NCBI RefSeq assembly: GCF_001748225.1
Contig: NZ_BDFE01000007.1
Span: 44,800-108,799, forward strand
Direction of reading: 5' to 3'
DNA length: 64,000 nucleotides
Origin: Desulfoplanes formicivorans
GTDB lineage: Bacteria > Desulfobacterota > Desulfovibrionia > Desulfovibrionales > Desulfomicrobiaceae
This document shows positions 1 through 8,185 of the stretch, one piece after another. Within the stretch, counting starts at the first letter, position 1. Every line of letters starts with the position of its first letter. Below the pieces are notes generated by a model, which worked only from the letters and a program-made list of their open reading frames with translations, did no database searches and was not told the origin of the DNA. The position numbers were made by a program, and so were the translations under genes.

Positions 1-1521
1 CACCATCAATATGCCGAAAGCCACGCAGGCGGACGACTGGCCCTGGCCCTGCGCTTTGCCGGGTACGAGGCCCTTGTGGTCACCGGGCATGCCCCCACCC
101 TGTCCTGTCTGCATGTGGGAGCCAGGCAGGTGGGCATCCGGGACGTCCATTTCATGAAAGGCATGGACATCTTCAAGACGGGCAAGCTGTTGCGAACCAT
201 GTACCACAAGCATTCGGGCCACCGGAGCATCCTGCGTATCGGGCCGGCAGGGGAAAACAAGGTCAGCTTCGCGGCCATCAACGTGGATACCTACCGCCAT
301 TTCGGACGACTGGGAGCGGGCTGTGCCATGGGGATGAAAAACCTCAAGGCAATCATTGTTTCCGGCAACAAGGCCCAGGATATTTCTGCCTTCAAGGAAT
401 ATCCCAAGGTCTATCAGGACATTTTCCAGGCCATCACGGCCTCGGAACTGATGAAAAAATACCACGACCTGGGCACGGCAGAAAACCTGAACAAACTGGA
501 CCGATCCGGCTGTCTGCCCTGGCGCAATCTCAAACAGACATCCGACCCGGGAAGCATCAAGGGTATTTCCGGCGAGACCTTTGCCAGGGACCTGCTGCTG
601 CGGCAGACAGCCTGCGCCGGGTGCCCGGTTGGCTGTATCCACGTTGGTCTCCTGCGGGAAAAATTCGGTCCGGAACATGAATTCCTGTACCGCCAGGTGG
701 CCTATGACTACGAACCCATTTTTGCCGTGGGCTCCATGCTCGGGATGGGGGAGGCTTCTGAAGTCCTGACCCTGCTCGAAGACGTGGAACGTGCCGGACT
801 GGATGTGATGAGCGCGGGTGTCGCCCTGGCCTGGGCCACCGAAGCCCTGGAACAATCCCTCATCACAACAGCGGAAACCAGGGTTCCACTGGCCTTTGGC
901 CATGTTGGCCCGTACAGACAGGCCCTGCAACTGCTCAGTAGCCCGCCCAACGCCTTCTACTCCACCCTTGGCCAGGGCACCCTTCATGCTGCCGCCACCT
1001 ACGGCGGCAAGGACTTTGCCTGCGTCCTTGGCCAGGAAATGGCCGGATACGCCACCGGAGAAAACTTCTTTGTCAGCCAGGCTCTGGGATTCAGGCACTC
1101 CCATCTGGACACCGGCGCCTATGCCTTTGATCAGCAACAAACCTCCAGAGACGTATCCACGGCCGTATCATTTCTGCTGGAAGAAGAACGCCAGCGGATC
1201 CTGCTGTGTTCCATGGTGGCCTGTCTGTTTGCCCGCAAGGTCTATACCCCCAAGCGGCTTCACGAGGCATTGATGGCCCTTGGCCTGGAAGAAATGACAC
1301 GCGACCTGGAGCAGAAAACAACCGCCATCCAGGCCAAACGCTGGAACCTCAGGTTCAGGTCCGGATTTGATCCCCGAACCGTGAGCATCCCCAAACGATT
1401 CCAACAGGTGGTAACCGCCAAGGGACCCATGGACAGCACCTATATGAAGGAGCTCTTCAATGCCTATGCAGGGACTCTTGAGGCCTTTCGGCATCAAGAT
1501 AAACCGGGTTCACCCGCCTGA
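1..1521 (+). CDS. Aldehyde ferredoxin oxidoreductase family protein, 5' end outside window
   Basis: The reading frame is open from base 1, so the N-terminal part lies upstream and a GTG at 76 is not the real start. The visible part resembles domains 2 and 3 of tungsten/molybdenum-pterin aldehyde oxidoreductases, which oxidise aldehydes to acids with ferredoxin as acceptor. The family Cys-x2-Cys-x3-Cys cluster motif (CAGCPVGC) is encoded near 616-640. A later Cys in an ACLFARKVY context near 1228 matches the fourth cluster ligand. The gene ends in a strong bidirectional terminator facing the glycerol transporter genes. Substrate cannot be told from sequence. An aldehyde role tied to glycerol catabolism is possible from position only. 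Confidence 0.85.
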   Translation, partial: HHQYAESHAGGRLALALRFAGYEALVVTGHAPTLSCLHVGARQVGIRDVHFMKGMDIFKTGKLLRTMYHKHSGHRSILRIGPAGENKVSFAAINVDTYRHFGRLGAGCAMGMKNLKAIIVSGNKAQDISAFKEYPKVYQDIFQAITASELMKKYHDLGTAENLNKLDRSGCLPWRNLKQTSDPGSIKGISGETFARDLLLRQTACAGCPVGCIHVGLLREKFGPEHEFLYRQVAYDYEPIFAVGSMLGMGEASEVLTLLEDVERAGLDVMSAGVALAWATEALEQSLITTAETRVPLAFGHVGPYRQALQLLSSPPNAFYSTLGQGTLHAAATYGGKDFACVLGQEMAGYATGENFFVSQALGFRHSHLDTGAYAFDQQQTSRDVSTAVSFLLEEERQRILLCSMVACLFARKVYTPKRLHEALMALGLEEMTRDLEQKTTAIQAKRWNLRFRSGFDPRTVSIPKRFQQVVTAKGPMDSTYMKELFNAYAGTLEAFRHQDKPGSPA

Positions 1522-1535
1522 CAAACGCATACCAC

Positions 1536-1577
1536 TACCATGAACAAGGGCGCCCAAAGGCGCCCTTGTTCATGGTA
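1536..1577. terminator. Bidirectional terminator hairpin
   Basis: A perfect 19-bp inverted repeat (1536-1554 with 1559-1577) closes a 4-base loop. It lies between the convergent AOR gene and the ABC transporter binding-protein gene and can serve both. The outer pairs are A/T rich, but there is no long T run. Confidence 0.8.
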
Positions 1578-1593
1578 TGTCTTTCTGAAACGT

Positions 1594-3348
1594 CTATCTG
1601 ACCCGACCTTCACGCCAGGCCTGAAGGAGCTTGTCATAATCCACGGTTTCTCCCCGTGGTTTTTCGTTGGCCAGTTTGGCCTTGGGGGCGCCGGGCTGGC
1701 TCAGCCAGTATGCAGCGCTTTTGCGGGGATTGAGCTTGGGTCCGCACTCCCCCTGGACCTGGGCACGTTCCAGACGCGCAAGCACCTTATCCATGCTCGC
1801 AGCCAGGTTATCCATGGCCTCCTGAGGCGTCACCTCGCCCGACAGGGTTTCCCCGATGTTCTGCCACCAGAGCTGGGCCAATTTGGGATAATCCGGAATA
1901 TTGGTTCCCGTGGGGGTCCAGGCCACCCGGGCCGGGCTGCGATAAAATTCCACCAGACCACCCAGTTTGGGGGCTTCCCTGGTCATGGCCTCGGTCATCA
2001 GGTCGGATTCCCGGATGGGAGTCAGTCCCACAAGAGTCTTTTTCAAAGAGGTTGTCTTGGCTACGCAAAACTGGGCGTACAGCCAGGCGGCCTTCATGCG
2101 GGCCTCAGGCGTTGACTTGAGAAAGGTCCAGGAACCACAGTCCTGATATCCCAGTTTCATGCCTTCTTCCCAGTACGGACCATGGGGAGAGGGTGCCATG
2201 CGCCACTTGGGCAGTCCCTTTTCATCCACAACGGGAATCCCGGGCTTGACCATGTCCGCGGTAAACGCGGTGTACCAGAAGATCTGCTGGGCCACGTTCC
2301 CCTGGGAAGGAACCGGACCGGACTCGTAAAAGGTCATGCCCAGCGCCTCGGGCGGGGCGTACTTCTGGAGCCACTGCATGTACTTGGTCAGGGAATAGAC
2401 TGCAGCCGGACCATTGGCAGCCCCTCCGCGCTCAACACTGGTTCCAACGGGACGACAGCCGTCAACACGCATGCCCCATTCGTCAACAGGCTTGCCATTG
2501 GGCAACCCCTTGTCCCCGGCACCCGCCATGGACAGCCAGGCGTCAGTGAATCGCCATCCCAGATCAGGACTCTTTTTGCCGTAATCCATGTGCCCGTAAA
2601 CGCGCACGCCATCAATGGTCTTGACCTTGTCGGTAAAGAATTCGGCAATGTCTTCATAGGCGGACCAGTTGACCGGTACGCCCAGCTCGTATCCGTAGAT
2701 CTCCTTGAATTTCTTTTTCAGATCAGGACGCTGAAACCAGTCATAGCGGAACCAGTACAGATTGGCGAACTGCTGGTCAGGAAGCTGGTACAGCTTGCCG
2801 TCAGGACCCGTGGTAAAGGACTTGCCGATGAAATCATCAAGATCAAGGGTGGGCAGGGTCACATCCTTGCCCTTGCCCACCATGAAATCCGACAGGGGAA
2901 GCACGAAACCGTAACGCATGTGGGTCCCGATGAGATCGGAATCGTTGATGTATCCATCGTAGATATTCTTGCCCGACTGCATCTGGGTCTGGATTTTCTC
3001 GATAACGTCACCTTCTCCAATCAGATCATGGGTGACATTGATCCCGGTAATCTCGGCAAAGGCCTTGGCCAGGACCTTGGACTCGTACTCGTGAGTGGTA
3101 ATGGTTTCCGAAACAACCTTGATGTCCATGCCCCGGAAGGGCTTGGATGCCTGAATGAACCATTCCATTTCCTTCATCTGTTCGGCCTTGGTCAGACTGG
3201 ACGGCTGGAATTCCTGGTCCACCCATTTTTTGGCAGCGGCCACATACGGATCATCAGCGGCCATCCCGACACCGGCCATCCCCGCAAGGGCGATACAGGT
3301 CAGGACAACCGCCATGGGGTACAGCCATTTCGACAGGTTTGACTTCAT
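1594..3348 (-). CDS. glpV: Glycerol ABC transporter, periplasmic binding protein (GlpV-like)
   Basis: 584-aa extracytoplasmic solute-binding protein. The first ~30 residues form a signal peptide (MKSNLSK, hydrophobic core, cleavage near GMAAD). The body is a type-1 sugar/polyol-like binding fold with an Asp/Trp-rich pocket region. Start chosen at ATG 3348 because GGAGGAG precedes it; longer frames lack a ribosome site. It is the last gene of a six-gene minus-strand set whose composition (two ATPases, two permeases, a small DUF2160-like membrane protein, a binding protein) matches the rhizobial GlpSTPQUV glycerol importer. The divergent glpABC and glpK genes support glycerol as substrate. Note that these names differ from E. 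coli glpT/glpQ. Confidence 0.85.
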   Translation of the reverse strand: MKSNLSKWLYPMAVVLTCIALAGMAGVGMAADDPYVAAAKKWVDQEFQPSSLTKAEQMKEMEWFIQASKPFRGMDIKVVSETITTHEYESKVLAKAFAEITGINVTHDLIGEGDVIEKIQTQMQSGKNIYDGYINDSDLIGTHMRYGFVLPLSDFMVGKGKDVTLPTLDLDDFIGKSFTTGPDGKLYQLPDQQFANLYWFRYDWFQRPDLKKKFKEIYGYELGVPVNWSAYEDIAEFFTDKVKTIDGVRVYGHMDYGKKSPDLGWRFTDAWLSMAGAGDKGLPNGKPVDEWGMRVDGCRPVGTSVERGGAANGPAAVYSLTKYMQWLQKYAPPEALGMTFYESGPVPSQGNVAQQIFWYTAFTADMVKPGIPVVDEKGLPKWRMAPSPHGPYWEEGMKLGYQDCGSWTFLKSTPEARMKAAWLYAQFCVAKTTSLKKTLVGLTPIRESDLMTEAMTREAPKLGGLVEFYRSPARVAWTPTGTNIPDYPKLAQLWWQNIGETLSGEVTPQEAMDNLAASMDKVLARLERAQVQGECGPKLNPRKSAAYWLSQPGAPKAKLANEKPRGETVDYDKLLQAWREGRVR

Positions 3349-3446
3349 GCTCTCCTCCATTGGTAAAATGTTCAGATGCAACGTCAACACCTCTGACACG
3401 GTATGCAACCGTCTGTTTGCCAAAGCAGCCGGGGAAACAGATTCTG

Positions 3447-3725
3447 TTATCCCTTCCAGATGACCAACCCGAGAAAACAGACGGAGATGAGCGTGGCCAT
3501 GTACAGGGGAGCGGATGCCAGCCCGATCCAGGCCAGATGGATGTAGGCACTTCCCAGAAGACCGATGAACAGCCGGTCCCCCCGGGTGGTGACCATGGGC
3601 AAAAAACCCTTGCGCGGCACCGTGGGGCACAACACCTGCCAAAAAGTCATGGTCACGAGTATCAAACCTATACAGACGAAAAACCAGGCCGTTACCGGCG
3701 TCCAGGCCATCCATTGCATGTTCAT
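3447..3725 (-). CDS. glpU: Small membrane protein of glycerol importer (GlpU-like, DUF2160-like)
   Basis: About 92 aa with three hydrophobic segments, including a Trp-rich N-terminus (MNMQWMAWTP). ATG 3725 is preferred over the upstream in-frame TTG because a G-rich ribosome site (GGGGGTGG) sits just before it. A small membrane protein at this position between the second permease and the binding protein is characteristic of the GlpSTPQUV type. Its exact role is not known; it is usually treated as an accessory subunit. Confidence 0.7.
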   Translation of the reverse strand: MNMQWMAWTPVTAWFFVCIGLILVTMTFWQVLCPTVPRKGFLPMVTTRGDRLFIGLLGSAYIHLAWIGLASAPLYMATLISVCFLGLVIWKG

Positions 3726-3874
3726 GGTCACCACCCCCAAATCATTTCATTCACATCACCCGTTAAACCGATCAACACCCCCAACACAATCGACCGTGTA
3801 TGTGGGTCAAAACGTACCCAGATACGAAGCGCAAGGGATTTTGAAACCGCAGTGCATACCTGCGTTTCCAGATA

Positions 3875-4678
3875 CTATACCCGCCCCATGGCAAACCCCT
3901 TGGCCATGTAATTGCGCACGAACCAGATGACGATGGTTCCCGGAATCAGGGTCAACACGGCTGCAGCGGCCAGTCCGCCCCAGTCCATGCCCGAAGCGCT
4001 GATGGTCCGGGTCATGATGGCGGCAATGGGCTTGGCATTGACCGTGGTCAACGTCCTTGCAAGAAGCAGTTCAACCCAGCTGAACATGAAGCAGAAGAAC
4101 GCGGTCACCCCGATGCCCGCCTTGATCAGGGGGATGAATATGGTCAGGAAAAACCGGCCAAACCCGTACCCGTCAATGAACGCGGTCTCGTCGATCTCGC
4201 GGGGCACCCCGGACATGAATCCTTCCAGGATCCACACGGCCAGGGGCACGTTGAACAGACAATGGGCCAGGGCCACGGCAATGTGGGTATCAAACAGGCC
4301 GACCGTCTGGTAAAACTGGAAAAAAGGCAGCAAAAACACGGCAGGAGGAGACATCCTGTTGGTCAGCAGCCAGAAGAACATGTGCTTGTCCCCGACAAAC
4401 GAGTATCTGGAAAACCCGTAGGCCGCGGGCAGGGCCACGGAAAGGGAGATGACCGTGTTCATGACCACGTACTTGATGGAATTGACATACCCCATGTACC
4501 AGGAAGGATCGGTAAAGATCATGGCATAGTTGGCCAGGGTGAAATGCTCGGGGATCAGATTGAAGGCCCCGAGAATTTCGTCGGTGGTCTTGAAGGACAT
4601 GTTCAGCAGCCAGTACAGGGGCAACACCAGGAACACGAGATAGGTCGTCAGGGCTACAAGTTTCACATTGATTTTCAT
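3875..4678 (-). CDS. glpQ: Glycerol ABC transporter permease (GlpQ-like)
   Basis: 267-aa MalG-type inner-membrane permease with about six transmembrane segments. The cytoplasmic EAA-like loop is visible as GVPREIDETAFIDGYGFGRFF around residues 180-200 and would dock on the ATPase coupling helices. The ATG at 4678 overlaps the TGA of the preceding permease gene (4-base overlap), so translation is coupled. It forms the channel together with the GlpP-like partner. Confidence 0.87.
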   Translation of the reverse strand: MKINVKLVALTTYLVFLVLPLYWLLNMSFKTTDEILGAFNLIPEHFTLANYAMIFTDPSWYMGYVNSIKYVVMNTVISLSVALPAAYGFSRYSFVGDKHMFFWLLTNRMSPPAVFLLPFFQFYQTVGLFDTHIAVALAHCLFNVPLAVWILEGFMSGVPREIDETAFIDGYGFGRFFLTIFIPLIKAGIGVTAFFCFMFSWVELLLARTLTTVNAKPIAAIMTRTISASGMDWGGLAAAAVLTLIPGTIVIWFVRNYMAKGFAMGRV

Positions 4679-5547
4679 TGTGCATCTCCCTGTCCCATAT
4701 GCATCATGGCCGTATAGAACACGAAACAAAACAGCAGGATGATCAAAAAGTACATCAGGGAAAAGGCCGCGGCCGGGCCGATATCAAACTGGCCCAGGGC
4801 CATCTTGGTCAGGTACTGGCTGAGAAAGGTGGTGGAATTGCCCGGGCCACCGCCGGTGAGCACAAAGGGTTCGGTGTAGATCATGAAGCTGTCCATGAAC
4901 CGCAGGAGCACGGCAATGAGCAGGACCCCTCGCAGCTTGGGAAGCTGGATATACCGGAATACCGCCCACTTGGATGCACCATCAATACGAGCGGCCTGGT
5001 AATAGGCCTCGGGAATGGCCTGCAGCCCGGCATAGCAAAGAAGAATGACAAGGGGGGTCCAGTGCCAGACCTCCATGACCACCACGGTGAGCCAGCTGTC
5101 CAGGGCGTCGGCCGTGAAATTGTAATCAATACCCAGCCAGTTCAAAAACACCCCGGCCAGGCCGATATCCGGGCGGGCAAACACCACCCAGGTGGTTCCC
5201 ACCACGTTCCACGGGATGAGCAGGGGCAGGGCCAGGACCACCAGGCAGAAGGAAGCACCCCACCCCTTTTTGGGCAGGGTCAGGGAAATACCGATCCCGA
5301 GAACCAGCTCGATCCCCAAAACGGTAAAGGAAAAAATGATCTGCCTGAGCAAGGCCTCGTGCAGCCGGCTGTTATGAAGCATTTCCCTGTACCATTCCGT
5401 GCCCACGAAATAGGCCTGCCCGGGTCCGAAGATGTCCTGAACCGAATAGTTGACCACGGTCATGAGAGGAATGATGGCACTGAAGGCCACAACGGCAAAG
5501 ACCGGCAGAATCAGGAACCAGGCCTTGTTGCTTTCCCATTTGGTCAT
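4675..5547 (-). CDS. glpP: Glycerol ABC transporter permease (GlpP-like)
   Basis: 290-aa MalF/UgpA-type permease with about six transmembrane segments and an EAA loop (IPEAYYQAARIDGASKWAVF) near residues 180-200. The ATG at 5547 overlaps the stop of the upstream ATPase gene (5544), and its own stop overlaps the next permease. The tight overlaps show a single transcript for glpT-glpP-glpQ. Confidence 0.87.
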   Translation of the reverse strand: MTKWESNKAWFLILPVFAVVAFSAIIPLMTVVNYSVQDIFGPGQAYFVGTEWYREMLHNSRLHEALLRQIIFSFTVLGIELVLGIGISLTLPKKGWGASFCLVVLALPLLIPWNVVGTTWVVFARPDIGLAGVFLNWLGIDYNFTADALDSWLTVVVMEVWHWTPLVILLCYAGLQAIPEAYYQAARIDGASKWAVFRYIQLPKLRGVLLIAVLLRFMDSFMIYTEPFVLTGGGPGNSTTFLSQYLTKMALGQFDIGPAAAFSLMYFLIILLFCFVFYTAMMHMGQGDAQ

Positions 5548-6650
5548 GAACCCACCTCCACGTCTATGAGCTTGTCATCACAAAAGAGCTTGGTCTTGTC
5601 AGGGGGAAAACAGATCCAGCAATCCGCGCCCACGGGAGGAACATGGGCCCCTTCAACACGCCGTGACTTGAGCATGTCCGCACCCGCCTCAAGGGTGACG
5701 ATCCTGCTGCTGCCCTCGTCTTCCATGCTCACGACCCGGGCCTTGATTCCGTTGTCGCAGGGGGCGGATGCAAGATCGAGATACAGGGGCCGGATGCCCA
5801 GCTGCAGGGTCCCCTTCAACCCCCTGGCCCTTGCGGCCAGAGGAGCGGGAAGGGTCAGAGAACCTGCCGAAACAACGGCCCTGTCGCCTTCCACCCTGCA
5901 GTCCACAAAATTCATGCCCGGACTTCCAATGAAATAGCCCACAAAGGTATGAGCCGGATTCTCGAAAAGCTCCTCAGGGGTGCCGATCTGAACCAGCCGG
6001 CCATCGTACATGAGGACGACCTTTTCGGCAAAGGTCATGGCCTCGGTCTGATCGTGGGTCACATAGATGAGGGTCAGGCCGAACTGCTTGTGGATCTCCT
6101 TGAGTTTACGCCGCAACTGCCATTTGAGATGGGGGTCAATAACCGTAAGGGGTTCGTCAAACAGGATGGCCGCCACGTCGTCGCGCACCAGCCCCCGCCC
6201 AAGGGAAATCTTCTGCTTGGCGTCAGCAGCCAGACCACTGGCCCGTTTGTGCAAAAAGGGCGTCAGATCAAGGGCATCGGCGATTTCGTGAACCCGCCTG
6301 GTAATGAAGGGACGATCCTTGCCCCGGTTTTTCAGGGGGAACGCCAGGTTATCAAACACGGTCATGGTGTCGTACAACACCGGGAACTGAAAAACCTGGG
6401 CAATGTTCCGCTTTTCCGGGGGAAGTCCGGTCACATCCCTCCCATCGTACAGGATCCGCCCCTGGCTGGGAGTAAGCAGCCCGGAAATGAGATTGAGCAT
6501 GGTGGTCTTGCCGCATCCCGAAGCGCCGAGCAGGGCATAGGCCCCGCCATCCTCCCAGACGGTGTTGACCTCCTTGATGGCGTAATCCTCGGGTCCGGCC
6601 GGGTTGTCCCGGTAACTGTGGGCAATGGAATCGAGCTTGATCTGGGCCAT
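5544..6650 (-). CDS. glpT: Glycerol ABC transporter ATPase 2 (GlpT-like) with degenerate signature motif
   Basis: 368-aa MalK-type ATPase. The Walker A (GASGCGKTT, residues 42-50) and Walker B (ILFDEP, ~162-167) are intact, followed by an H-loop (YVTHDQ) and a C-terminal TOBE-like regulatory domain. The normal LSGGQ signature is replaced by GLAADAKQKISLGRG near residues 139-153. The partner ATPase keeps LSGGQ, so the heterodimer probably has one canonical and one degenerate ATP site, as in several ABC exporters. The gene lies 18 bp after glpS and overlaps glpP. Confidence 0.85.
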   Translation of the reverse strand: MAQIKLDSIAHSYRDNPAGPEDYAIKEVNTVWEDGGAYALLGASGCGKTTMLNLISGLLTPSQGRILYDGRDVTGLPPEKRNIAQVFQFPVLYDTMTVFDNLAFPLKNRGKDRPFITRRVHEIADALDLTPFLHKRASGLAADAKQKISLGRGLVRDDVAAILFDEPLTVIDPHLKWQLRRKLKEIHKQFGLTLIYVTHDQTEAMTFAEKVVLMYDGRLVQIGTPEELFENPAHTFVGYFIGSPGMNFVDCRVEGDRAVVSAGSLTLPAPLAARARGLKGTLQLGIRPLYLDLASAPCDNGIKARVVSMEDEGSSRIVTLEAGADMLKSRRVEGAHVPPVGADCWICFPPDKTKLFCDDKLIDVEVGS

Positions 6651-6668
6651 GGAATCCTCTGGGAGCCT

Positions 6669-7745
6669 CTAGTGTTCCGGGGAAAGAACCAGCTTCCCCT
6701 GTTCATCAAAAACATAAAAATATTGGGGCCTGACATACACGCATATATTTTCGCCCACCCCCCGGGAATGAACGCCCTGGGCCTGCATGACCAAGGACCG
6801 ATTGCGGTAATGAAAATGCAGGAAGGTCTCTGAGCCATTGATTTCGCTCAGTTCCACCCGGGAACATATTTTCACGTCCTGTTGGGAATGGGGATGCAGG
6901 CTGAAATGATGCGGCCGGATGCCGAACTGGTAAACGCCCGGAGCCAGCCCTTTGAGATGTCCGGTCAGGGGAAAATCGATATTGATGCGCAGATGGGCGG
7001 TGGTTCCATTGACCTCGGCCCGGACAAAATTGATGGGGGGATCACTGAACACCTCAGCCACCTGCATGGTCGCAGGATGACGATAGATCGTTGATGTGGG
7101 ACCGACCTGCAGGACACGTCCTTCGTGCATGATAACGACATTCCCCCCCAGCATGAGGGCCTCGGAAGGCTCGGTGGTCGTGTACACCACAATGGACTCG
7201 CGCTGAGCAAAAATGCGCAGCAGTTCGTCCCGCAATTCCTCCCGCAACTTGTAGTCCAGATTCACCAGGGGTTCATCCAGGAGCAGAAGCCGGGTATCCT
7301 TGGCCAGGGCACGGGCGATGGCCGTACGCTGCTGCTGCCCCCCGCTGAGTTCCTCGGGAAGACGATGAAGCAGGGGGGTCAGGTGGAGCATGTCGGCAAT
7401 GGCCCGGACCCGCTCATCGATCTGGGCTCTGCTCATGGAGGTATTCTTCAGGGGGGAAGCGATATTTTTGTAAATGTTCAGGGAGGGATAATTGATGAAT
7501 TGCTGGTAGACCATGCCCACGTCGCGCTTGCGCACCGACACCCCGGTGACATCCTGACCATCCATGATCACCTTGCCCGAGGAGGGTTTGTCCAGGCCGG
7601 CCATGATCCGCAGCAGGGAGGTTTTGCCAGCCAGTGTTCGCCCCAGGATCACGTATCTGGAGCCTGACTCAAGGGTCAGATCAATGTCCTTGAGATGCAT
7701 CTCCCCTGCCACGAATTTATCAACCTTGGCCAGCTCAAGTCCCAT
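6669..7745 (-). CDS. glpS: Glycerol ABC transporter ATPase 1 (GlpS-like)
   Basis: 358-aa MalK-type ATPase. Walker A is GRTLAGKT (residues 35-42), the signature LSGGQ is at 133-137, Walker B is LLLLDEP at ~153-159, and a C-terminal TOBE-like domain follows. In the H-loop region the sequence reads VVYTTTEPSEAL, so the switch histidine seen in most ABC ATPases is a Thr here, while the partner GlpT keeps THDQ. Start set at ATG 7745, preceded by GAGGT; the 20 residues encoded further upstream lack family similarity. First gene of the importer operon. Confidence 0.85.
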   Translation of the reverse strand: MGLELAKVDKFVAGEMHLKDIDLTLESGSRYVILGRTLAGKTSLLRIMAGLDKPSSGKVIMDGQDVTGVSVRKRDVGMVYQQFINYPSLNIYKNIASPLKNTSMSRAQIDERVRAIADMLHLTPLLHRLPEELSGGQQQRTAIARALAKDTRLLLLDEPLVNLDYKLREELRDELLRIFAQRESIVVYTTTEPSEALMLGGNVVIMHEGRVLQVGPTSTIYRHPATMQVAEVFSDPPINFVRAEVNGTTAHLRINIDFPLTGHLKGLAPGVYQFGIRPHHFSLHPHSQQDVKICSRVELSEINGSETFLHFHYRNRSLVMQAQGVHSRGVGENICVYVRPQYFYVFDEQGKLVLSPEH

Positions 7746-8185
7746 GCATACCTCGCTGTTCTGCGGACAGTGGAATCGGATGTGACGTATACATTTCGGT
7801 AGCATTGCCTGACGGATAAATCAATGGGGGTGATGAAAATCTTCTGCATATTCTCCCGAGGTAATCCACCAGACGCCCCCAAGGCTTGCAGCCAGGCATC
7901 AAAGAACATGCAAAAAAAATCTCCACAAATCCAAAGTGTTTTGCTACCAGTCACGCAGTGGCAAAAAAATCCGTGACGCGCCAAAGCCCCTGCCGCACGC
8001 ATCAATCATGTTCCACGCCAACCGTTGCATGACAGGCATGGCATAAGATTTTGCCAGCGTTGCGTGTCGGGAGGTCTCCGGGACCCTGTGCTTTGTCATG
8101 GCCCGGTCATTGCCTGCCGACGACCAGTCCTTGCCAGGTATGTTTATGTCCAGGACAGTTGTCTCACCTCCAACCCCCATTACCC
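7746..8185. promoter_or_regulatory. Divergent control region between glpS and glpA
   Basis: 440 bp with no gene, separating the divergent importer and catabolic operons. Two imperfect dyads overlap in its middle: TTTTGC (7939-7944) facing GGCAAAA (7960-7966), and GTCACG (7950-7955) facing CGTGAC (7972-7977). They are candidate operator sites for a glycerol-responsive regulator. No glpR-like gene is present in the window. glpA lacks a clear Shine-Dalgarno sequence. Confidence 0.4.

Noticed and set aside
1540..2115. Plus-strand open frame overlapping the glycerol binding-protein gene
   Set aside because: It begins inside the terminator hairpin and its protein is a composition shadow of the minus-strand gene.
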